A DNA stretch of 44,515 nucleotides from contig CAJWQR010000006.1 in assembly GCA_913045195.1 (NCBI GenBank), forward strand, positions 1 to 44,515, in the 5' to 3' direction. The notes under the pieces were generated by a model, which saw nothing but the letters and a program-made list of their open reading frames with translations, made no database searches and had not been told where the DNA came from. Both the position numbers and the translations under genes were made by a program. Positions 9,627-18,262 of this stretch are shown here, one piece after another. The stretch is from an uncultured Legionellales bacterium (lineage in GTDB: Bacteria; Pseudomonadota; Gammaproteobacteria; Eutrophobiales; Eutrophobiaceae). Positions within the stretch are counted from its first letter, which is position 1; the number at the start of each line of letters is the position of its first letter.

Positions 9627-11206
9627 TACGTGTTTGAAAAGTACAAGTCGGGGTTTGAAAGTTCACGTAGATAAGGCATTAGATCTGTCGCTATCATCCC
9701 ACGCTCTCCCCCATCAAATACTGCCATATCTGCAGCACGAGCATGCATCAAAACCCCTATCTGTGTTGCGCTCTCAATATCAACACCCTGTGCAACTAAA
9801 CCGGCTATCACACCAGTTAATACATCGCCCATACCGCCCGTTGACATGCCAGGATTACCTTCACTACAAACATACAAATTACCCTCCAAATCAGTCACAA
9901 CGCTGCCAGCCCCTTTCAAAACAACAGGTCCATGATATTTTTCATGTAAGTCTCTTGCCGATTGAAATCGATCTGATTGAATTGTGGTCACATCCGTTTT
10001 TAAAAGTCGCGCGGCCTCACCAGGGTGTGGTGTAATTACCCAATTTGGGGACGATTGTTCTTCTTCTGCTAATAAATTAAGTGCATCAGCATCGATAATA
10101 ATGGGTAAGTCTGATTCAAGTATGCGTGCAAATAATAATTTGGCCCATTCTGATTGGCCAAGACCCGGACCAATCGCAATGACAGTCGCGCGTTTAATTA
10201 ATGGCATTAACTCATCGAGCGTTTCAACGCCGTGACTCATAACCTCAGGTACTGTGATGCTAAGTTGAGCTGCATGAGATTTTCGAGTTGCTACACTTAC
10301 TAAACCTGACCCTACCCGCATGGCAGCCTCTGCGGCCATGTGTGCAGCACCAAGATAACCTTCATCACCACCAATAAGTAACACGTGGCCAAAATTTCCT
10401 TTATGTGCATTTCGTTTTCGTGCTGGTATATTTTGATAATATTCAAGGTCATTATATTTAGCTAAGTAACAGTGATTATCCTCCTCGAGCTCAAAGTAAC
10501 TTTTACTAGGAATATCAAGTCTATCAAATTCAATCTGGCCAGAATATTCGCGACCATCATGCGTAAACATTCCTCTCTTATGACCCATAAAGGTTGCGGT
10601 AACATTAGCATTTACTGCCACGCCCATTATGTTACCGGTGTCTGCATTAAGGCCTGAGGGGATATCAATAGATAAGACTCCTTCATACTCATTTGATATC
10701 CCTTCACCTACTAACATGTTGTGGTTGTTTAAAACCTCTATTGTATGAACTAAATTTTCATCGTTTATATCGCGTGTTAATCCAGTGCCAAAAATTGCAT
10801 CGACATAAACTGAAGTTGAGCTTGGATTTTTTTTTCTAAGGTCACTGTGATCCCAGATTTCTACTTTTTCTTTGTCGTATTTCATGGTCACTAAATCTTG
10901 ATAAGCCGTTTTGGCATCGCCCTCTAACTTCTCAGGGTTAAAGCAATTAATGACAATAACTTCACGGTCGTATTTATCATCCTCGATAGCCAGTTTTGCT
11001 AAAACATAACCGTCACCCGCATTATTCCCACGTCCACAAAACACATAAATACTAAAAGTCTTTGAAAAATATTTGTTTAGTATGTTGTATGCAAAGGATC
11101 CCGCGCGTTGCATTAATTCATAACCAGAAATACCAAATTTCTCAATAACAATACGATCTAGTTCTCTCACCTGCGCAGCTGAATATAAGTAATGACCCTT
11201 ATGCAT
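9626..11206 (-). CDS. nnr: Bifunctional NAD(P)HX epimerase / ADP-dependent NAD(P)HX dehydratase
   Basis: Repairs hydrated NADH and NADPH. The 526-residue fusion has an N-terminal YjeF_N epimerase domain (about 1-225; GRGNNAGDGYVLAKLA nucleotide-binding loop, VDAIFGTGL, SIDIPSGLNADTG) and a C-terminal ribokinase-like dehydratase domain (about 250-515; IGPGLGQSEWAK, DADALNLLAEEE, NPGMSTGGMGDVLTGVIAG). It begins 2 bases after the orn stop and overlaps tsaE. queG, often found between orn and nnr in enterics, is not here. Confidence 0.95.
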   Translation of the reverse strand: MHKGHYLYSAAQVRELDRIVIEKFGISGYELMQRAGSFAYNILNKYFSKTFSIYVFCGRGNNAGDGYVLAKLAIEDDKYDREVIVINCFNPEKLEGDAKTAYQDLVTMKYDKEKVEIWDHSDLRKKNPSSTSVYVDAIFGTGLTRDINDENLVHTIEVLNNHNMLVGEGISNEYEGVLSIDIPSGLNADTGNIMGVAVNANVTATFMGHKRGMFTHDGREYSGQIEFDRLDIPSKSYFELEEDNHCYLAKYNDLEYYQNIPARKRNAHKGNFGHVLLIGGDEGYLGAAHMAAEAAMRVGSGLVSVATRKSHAAQLSITVPEVMSHGVETLDELMPLIKRATVIAIGPGLGQSEWAKLLFARILESDLPIIIDADALNLLAEEEQSSPNWVITPHPGEAARLLKTDVTTIQSDRFQSARDLHEKYHGPVVLKGAGSVVTDLEGNLYVCSEGNPGMSTGGMGDVLTGVIAGLVAQGVDIESATQIGVLMHARAADMAVFDGGERGMIATDLMPYLRELSNPDLYFSNT

Positions 11207-11208
11207 AT

Positions 11209-11751
11209 TTAAATGTTAAAAAAATGTTCGCGATAGAATTTTAATTCGTTAATGGAATCTCGAATATCTTCAAGAGCAAGATGTTTGCTTTCTTTACTAT
11301 ACTCTTCTTTTTCTGGTGCCCAATGTTTTACCAGTTCCTTCACAGTGCTTACATCAAGATTTCGGTACATAAAGTATTGTTCGAGTGTGGACATTAACCG
11401 ATGCATAAATCGCCGGTCCTGACAAATACCGCTTCCACACATTGGTGATTTCCCCTTTGGCACGAACTTTTCGACAAACTCTAATGTCAAACTCTCAGCT
11501 TTGGCGACATCGTGGGGACTATTTTTGACCCTCTCGACTAAACCAGACTTGTTATGTTGGCGCGTATTCCACTCGTCCATTTTATTTAATATGGAATCGG
11601 ATTGATGGATTGCTACAACAGGGCCTTCTTCTAGAATATTTAATTGGGAATCAGTGATGATTGTTGCGATTTCAATAATGAAATCATTGTCTGTATCCAG
11701 ACCGGTCATTTCCAAATCGACCCAGATTAGGTTATTTTCTGATTGCGTCAT
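11209..11751 (-). CDS. orn: Oligoribonuclease
   Basis: DEDDh 3'-5' exonuclease that degrades the shortest RNAs, including pGpG. The 180 residues contain the first acidic pair in [10 protein letters not shown] (Asp12, Glu14), the middle motif near [11 protein letters not shown] and the C-terminal [20 protein letters not shown] with the catalytic His and Asp. Length matches E. coli Orn. It is the first gene of the leftward run and diverges from the M48 protease across a 109-base gap that must hold both promoters. Confidence 0.97.
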   Translation of the reverse strand: MTQSENNLIWVDLEMTGLDTDNDFIIEIATIITDSQLNILEEGPVVAIHQSDSILNKMDEWNTRQHNKSGLVERVKNSPHDVAKAESLTLEFVEKFVPKGKSPMCGSGICQDRRFMHRLMSTLEQYFMYRNLDVSTVKELVKHWAPEKEEYSKESKHLALEDIRDSINELKFYREHFFNI

Positions 11752-11860
11752 ATTAGGCCCACTTTTATCATTAAAGTAATTATTTTAACCTTTATTTGGT
11801 TATTATGAACATGATTAATAGCTTACAATAGTTCTAAACTTATTTGGGAGATAATAGAGC

Positions 11861-13105
11861 GTGAATTTTTTTACTTATATATTTTTATTTAGCCTTTTTG
11901 CAGGTATTTTCGTCCAGTGGTTTCTTGTACAAAAACATATCAGTTGTGTGCGCTCAAATCGCAATAACGTCCCCGAGGCGTTTAACGATAAAATTTCCCT
12001 AGAAGCCCATCAAAAAGCTGCGGATTATACAGAAGCAAAAGTTAAAACAGGGTTATTTGAATTAATTATAGGTTCCACCTTACTTTTATTGTGGACGCTA
12101 GCCGGCGGTCTTCAGTTTCTCGATAATTGGTTACGAACATTTGGGATGTCTGAGATTTTGACCGGAACTGCATTGATATTGAGTGTTTTTGCAATCATGG
12201 CAATTCTGGAACTACCATTATCATTATTTAAAATATTTAAAATAGAACAATCTTTTGGTTTCAACAAAATGACACCAAAAATATTCTTCGTTGATCTTTT
12301 GAAAAATACAATAGTTGGCTTTCTTATAGGTGCTCCACTTTTACTATTTGTTTTGTGGATTATGGAAAACAGTGGAACATACTGGTGGGTTTATGTTTGG
12401 TTCACTTGGCTGACCTTTAGTTTATTAATGATGTGGGTATATCCTGCCTTTATCGCACCCATATTTAATAAATTCAGAACATTAGAAAATGACGAACTAA
12501 AAACACGTATTGAAAATTTGCTGGCACGTAATGGATTTAAGAGTAATGGTATCTTTGTTATGGATGGCTCAACCAGATCAACACATGGTAATGCATATTT
12601 TACTGGTCTTGGGGCAAATAAAAGAATTGTATTCTTTGACACATTGATTAATGAGCTTAGTTTTGATGAAATTGAGGCCGTGCTTGCTCATGAGCTGGGG
12701 CACTTTAAGTGTAATCATATCCGTAAAAGAATTTTGTTATTAGCTACAATTTTTTTTATTGGTTTAGTAGTCCTTGGTTGGCTCATTAATCAAGCATGGT
12801 TCTATAACGGTCTTGGTATTGATCAAATGTCGACTTATATAGCGTTATTACTGTTTGTTATGATTTCCCCCGCATTTACTTTTTTTATGCAACCTCTATT
12901 TTCATTTATTTCTCGTCAGCATGAATTCGAAGCAGATGATTTTGCGGCAGGTCAGGCTCAAACGGAAAATTTAATTACTGCATTGGTTAATCTTTATCGT
13001 GAAAACGCAAATACCCTAACCCCTGATCCACTTTACTCTGCATTTCATGATTCACACCCACCAGCACCTATTAGAATTGCACATCTGAAAAATAAATTTT
13101 CATGA
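11861..13105 (+). CDS. M48-family (Ste24/CAAX-type) membrane zinc protease
   Basis: A 414-residue polytopic protease resembling Ste24 rather than HtpX by length and by the N-terminal domain. It has several hydrophobic segments, the zinc motif HELGH at 277-281 within LAHELGHFKCNH, and the third-ligand motif HEFEADDFAA near the C-terminus. Bacterial relatives are predicted membrane-protein quality-control proteases; the substrate here is unknown. The start is GTG at 11861, supported by TGGGAG at 11845-11850. Its stop overlaps the next gene's ATG (ATGA), coupling it to a small haem protein. Confidence 0.92.
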   Translation: MNFFTYIFLFSLFAGIFVQWFLVQKHISCVRSNRNNVPEAFNDKISLEAHQKAADYTEAKVKTGLFELIIGSTLLLLWTLAGGLQFLDNWLRTFGMSEILTGTALILSVFAIMAILELPLSLFKIFKIEQSFGFNKMTPKIFFVDLLKNTIVGFLIGAPLLLFVLWIMENSGTYWWVYVWFTWLTFSLLMMWVYPAFIAPIFNKFRTLENDELKTRIENLLARNGFKSNGIFVMDGSTRSTHGNAYFTGLGANKRIVFFDTLINELSFDEIEAVLAHELGHFKCNHIRKRILLLATIFFIGLVVLGWLINQAWFYNGLGIDQMSTYIALLLFVMISPAFTFFMQPLFSFISRQHEFEADDFAAGQAQTENLITALVNLYRENANTLTPDPLYSAFHDSHPPAPIRIAHLKNKFS

Positions 13106-13395
13106 AAAAAATATATGAACTTATTGTTTGCGTGATAATAATCCCTTTTTTTTTGACACCCGTTTTAGCTATTGATCTGGAAAATGGGAAAACACTGCAT
13201 GATGAGAATTGTTTACGTTGTCATAATGAATCGAAATATATAAGGGAAGATAGAATGATAAAAAATTTTCAACAACTGCATGAACGCATTAAGCAATGTG
13301 AATTAATGGCAGAACTAACTTGGTTTGATGAAGAAATTGATGATGTAGCGGCTTACCTTAATGACCAGTTTTATTATTTTAATTTAGAAAAATAA
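13102..13395 (+). CDS. Small exported c-type cytochrome-like protein
   Basis: A 97-residue protein with a signal peptide (cleavage likely after VLA, residue 23) and one haem-attachment motif CLRCH at 37-41 in the context ENGKTLHDENCLRCHNE, as in class I cytochromes c. The C-terminal half contains EEIDDVAAYLNDQFY, like the last helix of a cytochrome c domain. The mature protein is only about 74 residues. No clear second haem ligand stands out, although Met near 64 (ELMAEL) is a candidate. It overlaps the M48 gene by 4 bases and ends 5 bases before the recR stop. An electron-transfer or haem-sensing role is possible; none is shown. Confidence 0.8.
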   Translation: MKKIYELIVCVIIIPFFLTPVLAIDLENGKTLHDENCLRCHNESKYIREDRMIKNFQQLHERIKQCELMAELTWFDEEIDDVAAYLNDQFYYFNLEK

Positions 13396-13400
13396 TAACC

Positions 13401-14006
13401 CTATATAACCTTTCTATCATCAAGGGCATGCACGATGGTCATGCTATTAACAAATTCAAGTTCTCCCCCCATCGGTACACCATGCGCAATGCGTGATACT
13501 TTTAAACCATGAACTTTAACCATCTCGCTTATGTAATGTGCGGTTGCTTCACCTTCGACGGTAGTATTAGTAGCTAAAATTACTTCCTTCAAATCTTTAT
13601 TGCCTAACAATGTTTCGAACTGATCAAGCCCAATATCATCCGGACCAATTCCGTCCAACGGTGACAAATGTCCCAGTAGAACAAAATAAATACCCCTGAA
13701 ATTTGCCTCTTCAATTGCATCAACGTCTGATGGATTTTCAACAACACAAATAACACTATCGTCTCTTTTTTTATCCATGCATATATGGCAAAACTCATTC
13801 TCAGTAAAGTTTCTGCAGCTTTTACAATTACCAATTCTTTCCATTGCATCTGCCATTAATTCAGAAAGATATTTGGCCCCATCGCGATCGCGCTGTAAAA
13901 GATAGTGCGCAATACGTTGGGCAGATTTTCTTCCTACACCAGGCATACAGCGTAATGCTTCCACTAATTTTTCTAATAAGGATTGTTCAATCACTGATAA
14001 ATTCAA
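13401..14006 (-). CDS. recR: Recombination mediator RecR
   Basis: RecR acts with RecF/RecO in loading RecA at gaps. The 201-residue protein has a helix-hairpin-helix ([17 protein letters not shown], 21-37), a four-cysteine zinc finger (Cys61, 64, 73, 76) and a Toprim domain ([16 protein letters not shown] onward, including [17 protein letters not shown]). It lies 7 bases after ybaB in the conserved order ffs-dnaX-ybaB-recR. Confidence 0.97.
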   Translation of the reverse strand: MNLSVIEQSLLEKLVEALRCMPGVGRKSAQRIAHYLLQRDRDGAKYLSELMADAMERIGNCKSCRNFTENEFCHICMDKKRDDSVICVVENPSDVDAIEEANFRGIYFVLLGHLSPLDGIGPDDIGLDQFETLLGNKDLKEVILATNTTVEGEATAHYISEMVKVHGLKVSRIAHGVPMGGELEFVNSMTIVHALDDRKVI

Positions 14007-14013
14007 TAAAAAA

Positions 14014-14337
14014 TTAAAATGGAAGTTTCATACCTGCAGGTAAGCCAATATCTGATGTGACATTCGACATTCTCTCTTGTGTGATTTTTTCTACACGTCG
14101 ATTTGCATCATTTATTGCAGCTGCTACTAAATCCTCGAACATTTCTTTATCATCCTTCATTAAGTTTTCATTGATTTCAACTCGATTTACCTCATGATTA
14201 CCATTCATGATTACCTTAACCATACCTCCGCCAGATTGACCAATAACTTCTGTTTCTGAAAGCTCCTTCTTTGCTTTCTCCATATTAACCTTCATCTCTT
14301 GGGCTTGTTTCATTATATTGTTAATACCACCTTTCAT
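14014..14337 (-). CDS. ybaB: YbaB/EbfC-family nucleoid-associated protein
   Basis: A 107-residue DNA-binding dimer of the YbaB/EbfC family. Visible family features are the N-terminal helix [21 protein letters not shown], the central [20 protein letters not shown] and the C-terminal [17 protein letters not shown]. It sits between dnaX and recR, its near-universal position in proteobacteria. A ribosome site GAGGGAAT precedes the ATG at 14337. Confidence 0.96.
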   Translation of the reverse strand: MKGGINNIMKQAQEMKVNMEKAKKELSETEVIGQSGGGMVKVIMNGNHEVNRVEINENLMKDDKEMFEDLVAAAINDANRRVEKITQERMSNVTSDIGLPAGMKLPF

Positions 14338-14369
14338 TGTTCTATTCCCTCATAAATAATAAATAAATT

Positions 14370-15956
14370 TTATTGTGGTTGTATTGAATCCTGATCTATT
14401 GTCGCATCAAATGTATCTTGTAATAATTTCACATCTGGGTCATTTTTTACCGCTTCTTTAGCAACATTTTTTAATTCTTGTTTAACTCTAGCACCAGCCG
14501 AAGATGGAGATTCATCATTAGACTCCTCAACAGTAATAATTAATTTAACTTCTGACCCGAATTTTTCTTTTATGGCTTCTGTAAGGCGTGAATTTAAATT
14601 TTGATTGAATATATGCTTTCGTGAGGGTGATAACGATAATTCGACTTTATTTTTATTTTGTGATTTTAAAGTACAATTTCGAGCAAGTTCATTTACCAAT
14701 CCAACTAACTGCATTTCATTTATTATATTCTCCCAAGTACTACCTGAATGATTTCTAGATACAGTCTCTGATATTTCTTTTTGCTCTTTATTTTCAGTGG
14801 ATGCGTTTTTTAAATCATCGCTTTTTTCTTTAAATGAATTAGTTATCTGTTTTTTTTTAGTTTCTTCTGTTGCGGCTGGATTAAATGCCAGCATACGAAT
14901 CATGACCATTTCTAATCCAGATTTTGCATCTGGTGAAAAATAAAGATCTTTACGTCCCATTATCCCGATTTGGTAATAAAGTTGCGCTTCTTCTTTTTTC
15001 ATTGCATGAGCAAATTTGACCAATGTCTTGTCTGATTTAAGTATATTTTTAGAATCTTCTGGTAACAATTGAATGACTGCTATCTTTTGCAGCAAACTCA
15101 ATAACTCTGCTAACAACGCATCATAGTCTGGATTTTTTAATGCTATCGTTTCAATTGTATTTAAAAGTGACTCTGGATCTGAATTAATTAGTGACTGTAT
15201 AAGACCATTCAAATCTTCGTTATCAACAGTACCTAATAGCATGCGTACTTCTGATTCTCTAAGCGTGCCATTACAGTATGCGATTGCTTGATCTAATAAG
15301 CTTAAAGCATCTCTCATGCTGCCAACAGCACTGCGTGAGATTAACTCTATTGATGATTTATCGTATTCAATTTTTTCTATATTTAGAATCATTTCTAATT
15401 GTTTTGCAATTTGATCGCCAGTTAAGTGATTTAAATTAAACTGCAAACAACGTGATAAAATTGTAATTGGGATCTTTTTTGGCTCTGTTGTCGCGAGTAA
15501 AAATTTTACATGTGGTGGTGGTTCCTCAAGAGTCTTTAGTAATGCATTAAAACTATGATTAGAAAACATATGCATCTCATCAATTAGATAGACCTTATAT
15601 CTGCCGCTTGTCGGCGAATATTGAACGTTATCCATTAAATCACGAGTTTCTTCAACCTTGGCGCGTGAAGCAGCATCTACTTCAATCAAATCAATAAATC
15701 GTCCCTCATCAACTGCAGTACAAGAATTGCATTTATCGCAAGGCTTTGAACTAACTCCTTGCTCACAATTTAAACATTTCGCTAAAATTCTTGCTAAGGT
15801 GGTCTTACCTACCCCTCGTGTACCAGTAAAAAGATATGCATGATGTAGACGATCTTGGTCCAACGCATTTGATAGTGCTTTTAAAACATGTGATTGGCCG
15901 ACCATATCACCGAATGTTTTTGGTCGCCATTTACGGGCAAGTACCTGATAACTCAT
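14370..15956 (-). CDS. dnaX: DNA polymerase III subunits tau/gamma
   Basis: Clamp-loader ATPase. The 528-residue full-length product has Walker A GTRGVGKTT (45-53), the zinc-binding cysteines (Cys64, 73, 76, 79), Walker B LIDEMHMFS, sensor 1 LATTEPKKIP and the SRC motif LSRCLQF, then a low-complexity charged linker after about 365 and a shorter tau-specific C-terminus. It is shorter than E. coli tau (643). Codons 367-369 are AAA AAA AAA inside a run of nine A, with stops soon after in both other frames, so a truncated gamma form made of the clamp-loader domains is likely. It is followed by ybaB and preceded by ffs. Confidence 0.96.
   Translation of the reverse strand: MSYQVLARKWRPKTFGDMVGQSHVLKALSNALDQDRLHHAYLFTGTRGVGKTTLARILAKCLNCEQGVSSKPCDKCNSCTAVDEGRFIDLIEVDAASRAKVEETRDLMDNVQYSPTSGRYKVYLIDEMHMFSNHSFNALLKTLEEPPPHVKFLLATTEPKKIPITILSRCLQFNLNHLTGDQIAKQLEMILNIEKIEYDKSSIELISRSAVGSMRDALSLLDQAIAYCNGTLRESEVRMLLGTVDNEDLNGLIQSLINSDPESLLNTIETIALKNPDYDALLAELLSLLQKIAVIQLLPEDSKNILKSDKTLVKFAHAMKKEEAQLYYQIGIMGRKDLYFSPDAKSGLEMVMIRMLAFNPAATEETKKKQITNSFKEKSDDLKNASTENKEQKEISETVSRNHSGSTWENIINEMQLVGLVNELARNCTLKSQNKNKVELSLSPSRKHIFNQNLNSRLTEAIKEKFGSEVKLIITVEESNDESPSSAGARVKQELKNVAKEAVKNDPDVKLLQDTFDATIDQDSIQPQ
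14850..14858 (-). other. Candidate programmed slippage site (A9) in dnaX
   Basis: On the coding strand the sequence reads ACT, nine A, then CAGATAACTAA. In frame 0 it encodes Thr-Lys-Lys-Lys-Gln at codons 366-370. A -1 shift, or one extra A in the mRNA, gives Lys-Lys-Lys-Thr-Asp-Asn then TAA. A +1 shift, or one A lost, gives Lys-Lys-Asn-Arg then TAA. Either would end the protein at about 370-372 residues, at the end of clamp-loader domain III. A homopolymer of nine A is also the dnaX slippage site known in Thermus thermophilus. I see no strong stimulatory hairpin downstream, which favours transcriptional slippage. Slippage itself is inferred. Confidence 0.6.
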
Positions 15957-16057
15957 AGTAGAATTAAATCTTTGTTAAAATTGTTGTTTATTAAGCGATC
16001 ATAATACATCAGGAATTGTTCTCGGCAAATATTAGCTAAATTAGTTTTTATATGGGC

Positions 16058-16169
16058 GGTGGCCCGTACCGTTCTTACCCCGGCACACATGTCCACTGCT
16101 GCCGCTGCTCCCTTCCGGGCCTGACGGAATTCACAATCTAATGTTGCGAGGAGTCCGGCACAAGCCACC
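16058..16169 (-). ncRNA. ffs: Signal recognition particle RNA (4.5S type)
   Basis: The minus strand contains the conserved SRP domain IV core GTCAGGCCCGGAAGGGAGCA, with the GGAA apical loop. The ends form a perfect 14-pair stem: GGTGGCTTGTGCCG at the 5' end (16169 downward) pairs, with G-U allowed, to CGGTACGGGCCACC at the 3' end. The roughly 112-nt length fits the bacterial 4.5S form without an Alu domain. It lies immediately upstream of dnaX, a very common arrangement. Ends are set from the stem and could be off by a few bases. Confidence 0.95.
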
Positions 16170-16179
16170 TTAAATTAAA

Positions 16180-16210
16180 CGTATAAGTATAACAAAGGTA
16201 GGGGGTTCAA
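16180..16210 (-). promoter_or_regulatory. Possible ffs promoter
   Basis: Upstream of ffs on the minus strand there is TTGAAC (16210-16205) and two overlapping -10-like hexamers, TATACT (16191-16186) and TATACG (16185-16180). The spacing is poor for either pair (13 or 19 bases). The second hexamer ends 10 bases before the RNA's 5' stem. The position is right, but the match is only moderate. Confidence 0.35.
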
Positions 16211-16234
16211 TCATGGATGAAAAATATAAAAAAA

Positions 16235-16258
16235 CCCGAAAGATTATAGTCTTTCGGG
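16235..16258 (-). terminator. Rho-independent terminator of aceA
   Basis: A perfect 9-pair stem, CCCGAAAGA (16235-16243) with TCTTTCGGG (16250-16258), and a 6-base loop. On the minus strand it is followed by a run of at least seven T (from the A-rich 16228-16234 stretch), 24 bases after the aceA stop. The plus strand also has four T after the stem, so weak bidirectional action is possible. Confidence 0.93.
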
Positions 16259-16282
16259 TTTTGGAATAAGTCAGTAATGAAT

Positions 16283-17578
16283 TTATTTTGATGCAGTATC
16301 ATCAAACTGTTCTTCTTCCGTAGAACCAGTTAAAGCTGTAACTGAAGATTGGCCTCCTTGTATTACAGTTGTAACATCATCAAAATAGCCAGCACCTACT
16401 TCCTGCTGGTGGCTAGCAAACGTATAACCTCGATCAACCGCTGCAAATTCAGGTTCTTGTACTTTTTCAATATACGCTGTCATTCCACGCTGAACATAAT
16501 CATGAGTTAATTCAAACATGTTGTACCACATATTATGAATACCAGCCAATGTAATAAATTGATATTTATAACCCATTGCGCCAAGCTCTTTTTGAAATTT
16601 TGCAATATCTGAATCATTAAGATTTTTCTTCCAATTAAATGAAGGAGAACAATTATAAGCTAACAACTGATCAGGAAAATCTTTCTTAATTGCCTCAGCA
16701 AACTTTTTAGCTTCGTCCATATCAGGTACGGCTGTTTCACACCAGAGTAAATCAGCGTATGGAGCGTAAGCTAAACCACGAGAAATTGCCTGTCCTATCC
16801 CAGCTTTTGTTACATAAAAACCTTCAGAACTACGTTCGCCCGTAATAAAATCTTTATCATAATCGTCAATATCGGATGTTAACAATGCCGCTGCATTTGC
16901 GTCTGTACGTGCAAGAACAATTGTAGGGACACCCATTATATCTGCGGCTAATCGTGCCGCGGTTAACTTTTGAACTGCTTCTTGGGTAGGAACAAGAACC
17001 TTACCGCCCATATGCCCACATTTTTTCACTGATGCCAATTGATCTTCAAAATGAACACCGGCAGCACCAGCTTCAATCATATTTTTCATCAACTCAAAAG
17101 CATTGAGTACACCACCAAAGCCTGCTTCAGCATCAGCAACAATTGGAGCAAAAAAATCAATATTACCAGTATCTTTTGAGTACTGAATTTCATCCGCGCG
17201 TTTAAAAGCATTATTTATACGCGTTACCATTGTAGGCACCGAATCAACTGCATAGAGCGACTGATCTGGATACATGGTTTCAGATGTATTGCCATCTGCC
17301 GCAACCTGCCATCCAGAAAGATAAATTGCTTTAATACCGCCTTTGACTTGCTGGACTGCCTGTCCGCCAGTAACTGCTCCTAAACAATTTATATAATCTT
17401 CCTCGTTTACTAGTTTCCAGAGTTTTTCTGCTCCTCGTCGCGCAAGCGTATGCTCAATCTGCACAGAACCACGAAGCCTTACAACATCAGCGGCAGTATA
17501 ATCACGCGTAACACCCTGCCAGCGCGCATTTTCCGTCCAATCCTGCTCAAGTTTCTTAATTTCTCCTTCTTTACTCAT
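16283..17578 (-). CDS. aceA: Isocitrate lyase
   Basis: Splits isocitrate into glyoxylate and succinate, the first step of the glyoxylate shunt, allowing growth on acetate or fatty acids. The 431-residue length and motifs are those of the short bacterial class: [20 protein letters not shown], the catalytic KKCGHMGGK (KKCGH at 185-189, Cys187) and [11 protein letters not shown]. The ATG at 17578 has GGAGG 11 bases upstream. It stands alone with its own terminator; no malate synthase gene is in the window. The ActP permease about 8 kb away fits acetate use. A possible 19-codon leader ORF lies 65 bases upstream. Confidence 0.97.
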   Translation of the reverse strand: MSKEGEIKKLEQDWTENARWQGVTRDYTAADVVRLRGSVQIEHTLARRGAEKLWKLVNEEDYINCLGAVTGGQAVQQVKGGIKAIYLSGWQVAADGNTSETMYPDQSLYAVDSVPTMVTRINNAFKRADEIQYSKDTGNIDFFAPIVADAEAGFGGVLNAFELMKNMIEAGAAGVHFEDQLASVKKCGHMGGKVLVPTQEAVQKLTAARLAADIMGVPTIVLARTDANAAALLTSDIDDYDKDFITGERSSEGFYVTKAGIGQAISRGLAYAPYADLLWCETAVPDMDEAKKFAEAIKKDFPDQLLAYNCSPSFNWKKNLNDSDIAKFQKELGAMGYKYQFITLAGIHNMWYNMFELTHDYVQRGMTAYIEKVQEPEFAAVDRGYTFASHQQEVGAGYFDDVTTVIQGGQSSVTALTGSTEEEQFDDTASK

Positions 17579-17643
17579 TACAAAAACTTCCTCCGTATAT
17601 TAATTTTTTTATTATAATCAGTTAGTTAGAAGAATTATTAATA

Positions 17644-17703
17644 TTAATAACAACCAACCAGACAATAAAAAGGCCGCATATCATGCCATTTGTTTTTAAC
17701 CAT
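17644..17703 (-). CDS. Possible 19-residue leader peptide upstream of aceA
   Basis: An ATG at 17703 preceded by GAGGAG with a 5-base spacer opens a 19-codon frame, MVKNKWHDMRPFYCLVGCY, ending TAA at 17644. The ribosome site is better than that of many real genes here and the peptide is rich in Trp, His, Tyr and Cys. It would be translated from the aceA leader, 65 bases ahead of the aceA ATG. I know no family for it. It could be a regulatory leader peptide, a small functional protein or chance. Confidence 0.4.
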   Translation of the reverse strand: MVKNKWHDMRPFYCLVGCY

Positions 17704-17927
17704 GTGAACTCCTCGATGATAATTTAAGAGGGTATATTTCGAGGTATTGACATTAAATCTAAGGTAAATGGCAAAAAATCACTTAAATTACATACAAATA
17801 AAGTAAATTAGCAATTGATTGCATCATTAGTAATGTTTTATGTATTGTTATACCTTAAGAGGTGTCAACTTTTTTGTAACCAGAAAGTTTTAATGGGATT
17901 TTTTAAGTATTGAGGTTAATCAAGCGT
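17704..17927. other. aceA-clpS divergent intergenic region
   Basis: About 220 bases without a clear gene (350 between aceA and clpS if the small ORF is ignored). It must contain the start signals of aceA (leftward) and clpS (rightward). Visible features are a consensus-like TTGACA at 17747-17752 on the plus strand without a good -10 at proper spacing, and the inverted repeat GCAAT-TG-ATTGC at 17811-17822, which could be an operator half-site pair. Otherwise A+T-rich with nothing recognisable. Confidence 0.4.
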
Positions 17928-18248
17928 ATGTCGGAAAAGATAAATGAGTATTTTGATGATGAGTTGGCAATCCAGGAAGCCGAACCAACTACTAAACAAC
18001 CCTCGCTTTACAAGGTAATTCTAGTTAACGATGATTTTACTCCGATGGAATTTGTTGTGCATATTTTAGAATTATTTTTTTCTGTTGATAGAGAAAATGC
18101 AACACGTATCATGCTAGAAGTTCATACGAGTGGAAAAGGAATTTGTGGGTTATTTACTCGTGAAATTGCAGAAACCAAAGTCTCTCTTGTGAATGATTAT
18201 TCGCAAGAAAACCAACATCCTCTCCTCTGCGCAATGGAAAAGGCTTAA
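17928..18248 (+). CDS. clpS: ClpS, adaptor of the ClpAP protease
   Basis: ClpS delivers N-degron substrates to ClpAP and alters ClpA specificity. The protein shows the family core: [24 protein letters not shown], the pocket residues in [31 protein letters not shown], and the [13 protein letters not shown] tail. I chose the ATG at 17928 (106 residues, MSEKINEYF). An in-frame TTG at 17910 would add six residues. TGAGGT at 17911-17916 can serve as the ribosome site for the ATG. clpA follows by 14 bases. Confidence 0.96.
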   Translation: MSEKINEYFDDELAIQEAEPTTKQPSLYKVILVNDDFTPMEFVVHILELFFSVDRENATRIMLEVHTSGKGICGLFTREIAETKVSLVNDYSQENQHPLLCAMEKA

Positions 18249-18262
18249 AAAGGATAAACATT

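Noticed and set aside
15953-16168. 71-codon ORF on the minus strand overlapping the ffs region
   Set aside because: It lies over the SRP RNA, whose conserved core and 14-pair end stem explain the sequence; the translation resembles no protein.
17910-17927. Upstream TTG start for clpS
   Set aside because: Six extra residues are not typical of ClpS, and the ATG at 17928 has a usable TGAGGT ribosome site.
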